DNA of 64,000 bases. Source: an uncultured Eubacteriales bacterium. Its GTDB lineage: Bacteria > Bacillota > Clostridia > Christensenellales > Borkfalkiaceae. Below, piece by piece: positions 50,623-59,100 of this stretch (the first letter of the stretch is position 1; every line of letters starts with the position of its first letter). The notes below the pieces were generated by a model. The model searched no databases and was not told the origin of the DNA. It saw only the letters and a list, made by a program, of their open reading frames with translations. The translations under genes and the position numbers were made by a program. The stretch lies in contig CAJLRM010000001.1 of the NCBI GenBank assembly GCA_905209085.1, positions 186,001 through 250,000 on the forward strand. The letters are read 5' to 3'.

Positions 50623-50940
50623 TCAATTCATGCACCTTAGCAGGGAAAGAATCGCTTGTTTTTGTCCGGAATCCAGGCGCGCAAAAAGTTTTATCATCTC
50701 ATCCTCCTCCCGCCTGTAAGAGGATCTTTTCGAAAAATCGTCCTCCATCTCCGCAAAAAATTCCGCCAGGGTGATGCCGAAAGCCGCGCAGATCGACCTC
50801 AGCGTGGAAAGTTTCGGCTCCGTCCGCCGCGAGTACAGATTATTCAAAGTAGACTGCGTCAGTCCCGCCTCCATCGCCAGATTGTTGATCGACCAACATC
50901 TTCGTATTCGCATTTCGTCTATTTTTTCCAAAACGTCCAT
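50623..50940 (-). CDS. XRE-family transcriptional regulator
   Basis: 105 aa. HTH at residues 5-62: CWSINNLAMEAGLTQSTLNN, LYSRRTEPKLSTLRSICAAF and GITLAEFFAEME, the HTH_3 subtype with the 'LAEFF' end. The C-terminal ~35 residues (EDEMIKLFARLDSGQKQAIL) form a helical dimerisation-like tail. The ATG at 50940 follows AAGGAG. It diverges from the 1047-aa lipoprotein gene, and both promoters carry TTAACTCA sites, so autoregulation and control of that gene are likely (inference). Confidence 0.85.
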   Translation of the reverse strand: MDVLEKIDEMRIRRCWSINNLAMEAGLTQSTLNNLYSRRTEPKLSTLRSICAAFGITLAEFFAEMEDDFSKRSSYRREEDEMIKLFARLDSGQKQAILSLLRCMN

Positions 50941-50968
50941 ATTTATCTCCTTCACCTCTTTAAAACAT

Positions 50969-50997
50969 TTTATACCAAAGATAAGTCAAAATCTTAA
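50969..50997 (-). promoter_or_regulatory. Promoter of the XRE gene at 50623-50940
   Basis: On the minus strand: TTAAGA (50992-50997), 17-bp spacer, TATAAA (50969-50974). TTAACTCA (50994-51001) overlaps the -35. Confidence 0.55.
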
Positions 50998-51033
50998 CTC
51001 AAAATAGTTGACAAATAATCTCAAATGAGTTAA
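50994..51033. promoter_or_regulatory. Operator-like inverted repeat TTAACTCA...TGAGTTAA
   Basis: The half-sites at 50994-51001 and 51026-51033 flank the -35 of the surface-protein promoter and reach into its -10; the left one overlaps the XRE promoter. A good candidate binding site for the neighbouring XRE protein. Confidence 0.55.
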
Positions 51034-51036
51034 AAT
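51008..51036 (+). promoter_or_regulatory. Promoter of the 1047-aa surface lipoprotein
   Basis: TTGACA (51008-51013), 17-bp spacer, TAAAAT (51031-51036); leader of about 170 nt. Confidence 0.8.
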
Positions 51037-51215
51037 GAATAATACAAAAGGGTTTATATCCACTTTCGCCGGTAAAAACTCGAAAAAGAGAAGCGGACGG
51101 GGAAAGAAAAAAAATCTTTCGGGAGGTGCGAAAGAAAGATGAAAACGGGAATTTCATGATATTTCGACGGGTTTCTATGAACAATTTTTATAAAACTATA
51201 AGGAGATAATCAAAA

Positions 51216-54200
51216 ATGTTTAGAAAAGGAAAATCAAAATTGACCAGATTGCTTACGTTTTTGTGCGTCATCGGCTGTTCGGCGGGGCTTGCTGCTTTGG
51301 GCGCCTGCTCTACCGAAATCGAAACGAAACGCGGAATAGAATCGCTCGCCATTAATTCCGACGGCAATCTCATCGCCACGTACACCGACGGCACTACAAA
51401 AGACCTCGGCAAGGTGGTCGGCGCCAACGGAACGAACGGAACAAACGGCACAAACGGCACAGACGGAACGCAAGGCGACAAGGGTGACCAAGGCGACAAG
51501 GGCGATAAGGGCGACAAAGGTGACAAAGGCGATAAGGGCGACAAAGGCGATGCGGGCGCAGACGGCAAAGGAATCGTATCCGCCGTCGTCAACGAAGCGG
51601 GAGAGCTGATAGTCACTTACACCGACGAAACCTCCGTAAATCTCGGAAAGGTGGTAGGAGAGAACGGCAAAGACGGCGTCGACGGCACAAACGGCAAAGA
51701 CGGAGAGGACGGAAAGGACGGTACCGACGGAAAGGACGGCGTGGGGATAAAGAGCATAAACCTCACGGAAGAAGGCAAGCTTCACATCGTCTATACGGAT
51801 GACTCGTCCGTGGACGTGGACGTCCCCACTCTCTCGGACACCTGCGAGCATACGGACGAGGAAGTGCTCGTCGTCAGAGAGCACACTTTAAAGGAATTGG
51901 GCATCTATCTGCACGTATGCAACGATTGCGGATTTACGAGCGTGGAATACGCGAGCCATCACCACTACGAAGAAACCACCGTGGCGCCCACCTGTACGGA
52001 AGAAGGATACACGGCGGGCGTGTGCACGATCTGCGGCGACAATCAGGATAAGCACGACATTGTCGAGGCATTGGGACACGTCTGGGGCGAGGAGCGCATC
52101 GTCGTCGAGGAAGGCAGGACGCTCTGCGAGAACGGCGGCATGATCGTACATACCTGTGAAGTCTGCGGCGTGACGGAAGCGAAAACGGAATCCGCCATGG
52201 GACACGACGTAAAGGAATGGATGGAGGCCTCCGCGCCCACTCTTACAAAGGGCGGCGAAATTTACGGAGCCTGCGAGAGATGCGGAAAGAAAGTCACGAA
52301 AGCTCTGCCCGCGCTCAACGAAAAGGATTATACCTATACGGTAATCAAGGCGAAGGAAAACTGCTCCGACACGGGCGAAGTGGAGTATACCTATACGGTG
52401 GACGAAAACAACTCGTTTACGTATAAAGTAACGCTGAGTCCTTCTTCGCACAAGCTGCACGGCAAGGAAATGCCTGACGACAAGACGTATGACTCTCAGA
52501 AATATCCCGACATCAAGGTGCCCGTCAACGTCGATCACACGTGCGCCGGCGAAGGCGTTTGGGGCGTGTTCGTCTGCGACGAATGCGGAGAATTGGTCAG
52601 CGTCCGCGTCAGGGACGACCATACGTACGACGAATCCACTTTCGTCAGAGAGGTTCCCGCCACCTGCACCACAGAGGGCTATAAAGTATACCTCTGCAAA
52701 GTCTGCGGCGTCGAAGTGGAAGTTCCCACCGAGAAGCTTGGGCACGACTTCGTATACGGCGACCCCATAGAGCTTGAAGACGGAACGTACATTCTCGAAG
52801 GCAAATGTTCGAGATGCGGGGAAACGGATACGATCAAAGCCACAAAAGTGGAAAAAATCGAAGCCACCTGTATGGAAGAAGGCAAAATCATCGTGACGTA
52901 TGTGGAAAACGGCACGGAAAAGACAAAAGAACTTTCCGTTCCCAAAACCGCGCACAAACTCAACGGCGAACTGATGCCCGACGACAAGACTTACGACTCC
53001 AAGAAATATCCCGGCATCAAAGTGCCCGCTAACGTAGACCTCACCTGCTCGGGCGAGGGCAGCATGGGCGTGTTCTACTGCGACGTCTGCGGCGAACTCG
53101 TCATGGTCAAAGTGAAAGACGATCATAAGTACGACGCTTCCTCCCCCATCGAAGAAATCCCCGCGACCTGCACCGAGGCGGGAAGTAAGAAATATCTCTG
53201 CGAAGTCTGCGGAGAAGAGATCGAAGTGGTTATTGAAAAACTCGGGCACGACTTCGTATACGGCGATCCCATCAAACTTGCGGACGGAACGTATATCCTG
53301 CGCGGCACCTGTTCGAGATGCGGAGAAACGGATACCATAACGGCGAAAGCGGTTGCGACGGAAAACGCCACCTGCCAAAAAGAAGGCAGGATCATCGTGA
53401 CGTATATGGAAAATGGCGCGGAAAAGACCAAGATCATCGTCTTGCCCAAGACCGCGCACACGCACAACGGCGAACTGATGCCCGACAATAAGACTTACGA
53501 TTCGAACAAATACCCCGGCATCAAGGTGCCCGTCAACGTAGACCTCACCTGCTCGGGCGAGGGCAGCATGGGCGTGTTCTACTGCGACGTCTGCGGCGAA
53601 CTCGTTACCGTTCGGGTAAGAAACGACCACAAGTATACCGCGGAGGATATCATCGCCTCTCAACCCGCGACCTGTACGGAAAACGGCTGGGTGGAATACA
53701 AGTGCAGCGTCTGCGGCGAAACGATCCGCGAGGACATCAAAGCCACGGGACACGCATACAGTTTCCAAATCCTCAAAGCTCCCACCGCCGACGCAGAAGG
53801 AAGCATCCTGGTGCTCTGCTCGAAGTGCGATCATCAAGACACGATCGTCCTTCCCGCGCTCGACGCGAAAAACTATCAGGTGACCGTCACGATCGCGGCA
53901 GGCTGTCAGTCCGAAGGCGAAGCGATCTATGTCTATACCGACAAAACATACGGCTATACGTATAAGACCACCGTCGTACTCCCCATGCTCGGGCATACGG
54001 AATACGTCGAGGGCAAGACGAAAACTTATACGTGGATCATCGACAACGCGGAATACACGGGCTACATCTGCGAAACCTGCGGTCAGATGATCGTCGTCAA
54101 TGTCACGGAATTGGAAGGCAGCATCTACGGCACGTACGAATTCATTTCCGAGGAAGGATTCAAACTGTCGCTCGCGTTTCATCGCAACGGAACGTTTGAA

Positions 54201-54359
54201 TTTGAACAGAACGGGATATCCGTGGAAGGCACCTGGTCCCTTCAAGAAGACGGCACGTACGTTTTGACGACGGACGACGGCTCTATCAAAGCAACGCTGG
54301 AAAACGGAACGTTTACTCTTTTCTTCGACGACGAGAGCTATTCTCTGATCAAAGCGTAA
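51216..54359 (+). CDS. Large surface lipoprotein: collagen-like segments and CxxC repeat domains
   Basis: 1047 aa. A signal peptide ends in lipobox LGAC (Cys31). Two copies of a small domain (IESLAINSDGNLIATYTDGT and IVSAVVNEAGELIVTYTDET) alternate with Gly-X-Y collagen-like runs (GDKGDKGDKG, about 70-117, and GKDGEDGKDG, about 152-180). From about residue 215 to 960 come repeats built on CxxC pairs (CNDCG, CTICGD, CEVCG, CERCGK, CDECGE, CKVCG), each ending in a 'GH' motif such as EALGHVWG or KLGHDFVYG; they may bind zinc or form disulfides. The C-terminal ~75 residues resemble the lipocalin-like domain of the 142-aa lipoprotein. AAGGAGA precedes the ATG. Probably an adhesin or stalk; ligand unknown. 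Confidence 0.85.
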   Translation: MFRKGKSKLTRLLTFLCVIGCSAGLAALGACSTEIETKRGIESLAINSDGNLIATYTDGTTKDLGKVVGANGTNGTNGTNGTDGTQGDKGDQGDKGDKGDKGDKGDKGDKGDAGADGKGIVSAVVNEAGELIVTYTDETSVNLGKVVGENGKDGVDGTNGKDGEDGKDGTDGKDGVGIKSINLTEEGKLHIVYTDDSSVDVDVPTLSDTCEHTDEEVLVVREHTLKELGIYLHVCNDCGFTSVEYASHHHYEETTVAPTCTEEGYTAGVCTICGDNQDKHDIVEALGHVWGEERIVVEEGRTLCENGGMIVHTCEVCGVTEAKTESAMGHDVKEWMEASAPTLTKGGEIYGACERCGKKVTKALPALNEKDYTYTVIKAKENCSDTGEVEYTYTVDENNSFTYKVTLSPSSHKLHGKEMPDDKTYDSQKYPDIKVPVNVDHTCAGEGVWGVFVCDECGELVSVRVRDDHTYDESTFVREVPATCTTEGYKVYLCKVCGVEVEVPTEKLGHDFVYGDPIELEDGTYILEGKCSRCGETDTIKATKVEKIEATCMEEGKIIVTYVENGTEKTKELSVPKTAHKLNGELMPDDKTYDSKKYPGIKVPANVDLTCSGEGSMGVFYCDVCGELVMVKVKDDHKYDASSPIEEIPATCTEAGSKKYLCEVCGEEIEVVIEKLGHDFVYGDPIKLADGTYILRGTCSRCGETDTITAKAVATENATCQKEGRIIVTYMENGAEKTKIIVLPKTAHTHNGELMPDNKTYDSNKYPGIKVPVNVDLTCSGEGSMGVFYCDVCGELVTVRVRNDHKYTAEDIIASQPATCTENGWVEYKCSVCGETIREDIKATGHAYSFQILKAPTADAEGSILVLCSKCDHQDTIVLPALDAKNYQVTVTIAAGCQSEGEAIYVYTDKTYGYTYKTTVVLPMLGHTEYVEGKTKTYTWIIDNAEYTGYICETCGQMIVVNVTELEGSIYGTYEFISEEGFKLSLAFHRNGTFEFEQNGISVEGTWSLQEDGTYVLTTDDGSIKATLENGTFTLFFDDESYSLIKA
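53031..53101 (+). repeat. 71-bp perfect direct repeat, copy 1
   Basis: Identical to 53535-53605, 504 bp (168 codons) apart, inside the 1047-aa gene. Recombination would delete or add one in-frame domain. Confidence 0.85.
53535..53605 (+). repeat. 71-bp perfect direct repeat, copy 2
   Basis: Partner of 53031-53101; similarity continues less perfectly for about 60 bp upstream. Confidence 0.85.
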
Positions 54360-54518
54360 GCATCCGAAACGCGGGGTCGGTCCCCGAAGTATCCCCTTTC
54401 TGCCGAGCGGCGACGCGGCGCGCGGGAACATATCCCCCGCAAACCGTCCGACGTTCGGCAAAGTCGGATGCGAATTTATTTCATTCGTTTATCCCTGAAA
54501 GTTAGGAAACTCTCTTCT

Positions 54519-54559
54519 CTATCCCCGAAAGCTGCGCGCAAGCGCGCTTTCGGGGATAG
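54519..54559 (+). terminator. Strong hairpin after the surface lipoprotein gene
   Basis: CTATCCCCGAAAGC pairs with GCTTTCGGGGATAG, with an inner GCGC stem. The following T-run is weak (TCCTTTACTT), so it may act only partly as terminator. Confidence 0.55.
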
Positions 54560-54621
54560 TCCTTTACTTAGTTTGAAATAATCTCCTATGGCGTCTGAAA
54601 GCTATGTGTACTTTACGGCTT

Positions 54622-54650
54622 AAAAAAACGGAACGGCAGGCGCCGTTCCG
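54622..54650 (-). terminator. Terminator of the aminotransferase gene
   Basis: CGGAACGGC and CGCCGTTCCG stem with T7 following on the minus strand. Confidence 0.85.
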
Positions 54651-54667
54651 CAATTGCATTCACCTAT

Positions 54668-55858
54668 TTACAGCCCGTATTCTTCCGCGAGCTTTTTGAA
54701 AAGGGGCAGCGCACGCTCTATCTGCTCCGTCGAAACGCAGTACGCGATCCTCACGTACCCCGGACATCCGAAATCGTCCCCCGAAACGAGCAGCAGCTCG
54801 TACTTGCGCGCTCGGGCGCAAAAGGCGTCCGCGTCCGCTTCAGGCGATTTCGCAAACAGATAAAACGCGCCGTCCGGATACACGCAGGAAAAGCCGCAGT
54901 CGGTTAGTCCGCGATACAACAGATCGCGGTTGCGCCTATACACGCTCAGATCCGCCGTTTTGCCGTCGCATTCCGCCGCCACGCGCTGAAACAGGGCGGG
55001 GGCGCACACGAACCCGAGTGCCCTCCCCGCGCCGCACACGGCCGCATACAGCGCCTTAGAATCGCTTGCTTCGGGACTGACCGCGATATAGCCGATTCGT
55101 TCGCCGGGAAGGGACAGGGATTTGGAATAGGAATAGCAGACCAGCGTATCGGGATAATAGTTGATGGGATAAGGTACTTTTGTATTTTCGTCGTAGACGA
55201 GTTCCCGATAGGGCTCGTCGGAAATGAGATAGACGGGACGCCCGTATTCCGCGGATTTTTTTCTTAAAAGCGCCGCGAGTTTTTCGAGAATCTCCTCTTT
55301 GTAGACCACGCCCGAGGGATTATTGGGAGAATTGATGATGAGCGCCTTGACGGAAGGATTCATCGCCCTTTCGAGCGCGGCGAAATCGGGCAGAAAGGTC
55401 CCCTCCTCGGAAGCGAGTGCCGTGAATTTTGCGCCCGCGCCCTCTACGAATACCTTATATTCCGCAAAATAAGGCGCAAAGGCGATAAATTCGTCCCCTT
55501 TGCAGGCGAGCGCGTGAATGGAAATCGTCAGACACGCCGCCGCCCCGCAAGTCATATAGAGATCGTCCCCCGTCAGTCCCGCGTCAAAGCGGGCGTTGAG
55601 ATTTGCGGCGATCTTATCGCGGCAGGCTTTATCGCCCTGCGCGGACGTATAGCCGTGAAGTTCCACCGAGGGCGTCTGCGCGACGAGGCGGCGAATCGAC
55701 TCCTCCACGCAGGCGGGCGCGGGTACGGACGGATTTCCGATGGAAAAATCGAAAACGTTTTCCGCGCCGATCTCTCCCGCGCGACGTTTCGCGTATTCAA
55801 AAATTTCACGTATCGCCGAACGCTTGCTGCCGAGTTCGTACATCTTTTCGTTGATCAT
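54668..55858 (-). CDS. PLP-dependent aminotransferase (class I/II)
   Basis: 396 aa, fold type I. FDFSIGNPSVPAP near the N terminus, NSPNNPSGVVYKEE, the Asp/Tyr block ISDEPYRELVYDE, and the Schiff-base lysine in CYSYSKSLSLPGERIGY are all present; VRIAYCVS contains the substrate-carboxylate Arg. It belongs to the aspartate/aromatic aminotransferase group; the substrate cannot be told. The start at 55858 follows GGAGGG; the upstream frame overlaps the promoter. Confidence 0.93.
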   Translation of the reverse strand: MINEKMYELGSKRSAIREIFEYAKRRAGEIGAENVFDFSIGNPSVPAPACVEESIRRLVAQTPSVELHGYTSAQGDKACRDKIAANLNARFDAGLTGDDLYMTCGAAACLTISIHALACKGDEFIAFAPYFAEYKVFVEGAGAKFTALASEEGTFLPDFAALERAMNPSVKALIINSPNNPSGVVYKEEILEKLAALLRKKSAEYGRPVYLISDEPYRELVYDENTKVPYPINYYPDTLVCYSYSKSLSLPGERIGYIAVSPEASDSKALYAAVCGAGRALGFVCAPALFQRVAAECDGKTADLSVYRRNRDLLYRGLTDCGFSCVYPDGAFYLFAKSPEADADAFCARARKYELLLVSGDDFGCPGYVRIAYCVSTEQIERALPLFKKLAEEYGL

Positions 55859-55895
55859 GGGATTCCCTCCGCCGAAAAATTTTAGATTCCCTTTT

Positions 55896-55924
55896 ATTAT
55901 AACCTTTTCAAAAATTTTTTGCAA
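55896..55924 (-). promoter_or_regulatory. Promoter of the aminotransferase gene
   Basis: On the minus strand: TTGCAA (55919-55924), 17-bp spacer, TATAAT (55896-55901). Confidence 0.7.
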
Positions 55925-55973
55925 GTTTCCGAGGATGAAAAAATAAACAACCACCACTGCTGCCGTAAAATTC

Positions 55974-56013
55974 AAATGCGAAGAAAGGCATAAAACTCCC
56001 TCTTCGCATTTTT
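55974..56013. terminator. Hairpin terminator after the MBG/transglutaminase operon
   Basis: AAATGCGAAGA pairs with TCTTCGCATTT over a 16-base loop. 56014-56161 shows nothing else. Confidence 0.6.
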
Positions 56014-56161
56014 CGTGATTCCTTCCCGCAGAAAACGGCCGCAAACGCGCCTTTGCGACCGAAAAAGCCGCGTGCAAAAGCCTCTCCCGCAAAAACGGGG
56101 AAAACGCGGACGCGGCGGGCGAACGATCCGCCTTTTCACCGTATTTTCCCTTTTTCCGCTT

Positions 56162-59100
56162 TTACGCGGGTCTTTCCACGGTCAGCGTGCCCGCCTTTTT
56201 CGCGATCCGATAATTGCGCGTGACGACGTTCCCCTTTTCATCGTAAATCCTGACGTTTTGGATGGTGTTCGGGATACTGCCGACGTCGATCAGTTGCGAG
56301 AATAATTCAAATTCTATTTTGTGCCCTTTCGCGAGGCTTCCCTTGGAAATCCAGGCGAAATCGCCCTTCAAGGGCTTGCCGTCGTATTCCTTCGTCCTGG
56401 AAACGCTGGCGACCTCTATCGCTCGCCGATCCACCCGCAGCGGCTCCCCGACGAACTTGACGTAGTATTCCTGCGTCACGTCGTTGCCGTAGCCGTCGTA
56501 GACGGTCATGGGCAAGTTGCTGAGTTTGCGCAAAGAGAGCTTTCCCGCCTCGGTGAGGCTTCCTTGAAGTTCGAGATCGAGCCTATAATTTTCGGGTATC
56601 TTTTCAATCCTATAATCCCCGCTTCTATAAGACAGCGGCGCGCCGTCGTAATACTTTTGAAGCGTGTATACGCGGACGAGGATCTGCGGCTTCGTGATCA
56701 GGATGCTTCCCTTTTCCAGCGTAAAGGAAAAGCTGTCCGTCACTTCGTTTCCGCGCGGGTCGTATATGACGAAACGGAGGATGGAGCTCTCGCTTTCGCC
56801 GTAATCCGTCCTCTGTCCCGTCACCGTTACGTCGTACGTATAGCCCAGCGCGAGAAGTTCCTCGAACACCAGCCCCTCCACCTTGTTTTCCGCGTACAGC
56901 GGCGTGCCGTCGTACTCCTTATCCACGTCGATAGGCTTTACGGTGAAGCTGCCCAGCGAATCGACGAGATCCCCCGTTTCCCCTTCGCCCGAGCCTCCCG
57001 AACCGCCGCTGTCGAAGCCGCTGCCCGTCACCTCTACCTGCACCCAGCCCATGCCGTCGATATAAACTTCTACCCAGGCGTGCGCCTGACGCGCGGTGAC
57101 TGTCGACGTCTTTTCCGCCTTCAAGTCCCTGACAAAACCCGTGACGTAGCGGGCGGGAATGCCCAAAGCCCGATACATCGCCGTCGCCGCCGTCGCATAA
57201 TGCTGGCAGATTCCCTTTCTCGCCTTCGTGAAGAAATAGACGGCGAAATCGTCTTCGTACTCCTCGAAGCTGAGGTCATATTCCACCGTTCTCTGCACCA
57301 ATTTCGCCACTTTTTCGACGATCTCGGGGTCGTCCGCGTTCAGCCCGCTCTTCTTCGCCGCTTGCAGCAGGGCGTTTTTGGTGTCTTCGGGCAAATCGAC
57401 GTAATACTCGTGCACGAATTTGCGGTATATTTTTTCCGGCTCCTCGTACTGCGAGCCTTGCAGGGAAAGGATGCCTGCCGCGGAATATTCGTACGGGATA
57501 TAATAACGGGTATACGAGTTCCAATTGCCGCCGAAAACCTGCGTATCGTCCTCTTCCCAACCGCTGCTCCCGCCGGCGTAATAGGGTACCAGATAGGGAA
57601 GCGCCGTCGAAACGCGCGTTATATTCACTTGCGAATAGAACTTGCCCGAGGCATCCAGCGCCAGAGAAGAAAAGTTCAGCGGATTGGTCTTGCCGACATA
57701 CGCCTGCGCGTCCAGCCAGCCGTATCCCGCCACGTATTCCCCGAAGCTCTTGGAGCGGAAATAAATCCTTCCGTCCGTATCCGACAGAGCTTTAAAAAGA
57801 ACGGATCCCTCGCCTTCTCCGCTCCCGCCGTCCGAGCCGGGCTTTGCGGAAATTTGTCCGCTGCTTTCCCCGCCTCCGCCGCCCCCGCCTCCGGAGCCGC
57901 CCGAACCGCCCTGGTTGGGATCCAATCCCTCGCCGGGAAGGGCGGGATTGGGAAGCACGGTCAGCGCGCCGTAGATCCAGGTGACCTCATAAATCCGCGA
58001 AACGTAACCGTCAGAGGGGGACCACGCCGTTATCTGCGCCCAATTCCGCTCGCTGCCGATCCATTTTCTCCACCCCGTGACCCGTATCTCCGTCACATAC
58101 CCCTCGTAAAATTCGCCTTCCAGAAGCGTCCAGTCGCCGCAGACCAAAGGCTCGCCGTCGTACACTTTTCTCGCGCTGCCCGTTTTGACGGTGATCTCGA
58201 TGGGCAAAATTCTTAAAATGCCCAAATCGCGAAGGGCGAAGGAATAATTATGCGAAACATCCCGTTGGGTGTCGTTGTCCACGACGGTATAATCGGGCTC
58301 ATTATAACAGTAACCGGGATAGGTGATCGCTCCCCTGGTGCCTCTTATCGTCAGCGTATGATTTTCGAGCGTCGCGCCTTCGATAAATTCCCAGCCCTCT
58401 TTGCGCAGCTCCGTGCCGTCGTACAGTTTTTCCGCTCCCTCCGTCAAGCAGCGGAGCGAAATGGGAATTACCGTCAAAAGCCCGTTCTCGCAGGTGATTT
58501 CGTAATTTGCGCTCACGTCCCTTTCGTCCGCATACACGGCGACGTCGAATATCCGATTGACGCAGGAGCCCGCGTCCGTCTGCGAGCCTTCCCAAAAAGC
58601 TTGGAGCGTATGGCCGTACACCAGCTTATACTGCGAATCGATCCGATACGCATGGCGGACGAGAGGCGTGCCGTCATACGTTTTGGAGGCGTTTTCCGCC
58701 GCCACCCGGATCGGGCGTTTTTGCACCGTCAGCGTACCCTCCGCATACGTCGCCTCATAGTTTGCCGTCACGTCGCGCTTTCCGTCGAATACCGCAAAAC
58801 TCATCACGCTGTTTTTCGAGCTGCCCGCGTCCGTCTGCGAGCCCTTGTTCGTCACCTGCCCGCGCTGTCCCTTTACGAGCGCGAAGGAAAGTTCCGAAGT
58901 CACCTCGTATTTTCCCGAAGTGAGCGGCTCGCCGTCGTAGATTTTTTCCGCGCTCCCCGCCGTCACCAGAATCGGGCGGGGCGTCACGGTCAAGGTCCCG
59001 TCTATCTTCGTGATCTCATAATTGTTCGTCACGTCCCTGTTCCCGTCGAATACCCAAAACTCCGTCACTTTATTCGCCGAAGTCCCCGCATCCGTCTGCG

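Noticed and set aside
51470..51560. Short regular repeats that look CRISPR-like
   Set aside because: They are Gly-Asp-Lys codon repeats of the collagen-like segment; no spacers, no cas genes.
51888..54461. 857-codon open frame on the minus strand
   Set aside because: Antisense shadow of the 1047-aa lipoprotein; the real gene has a promoter, ribosome-binding site, signal peptide and domains.
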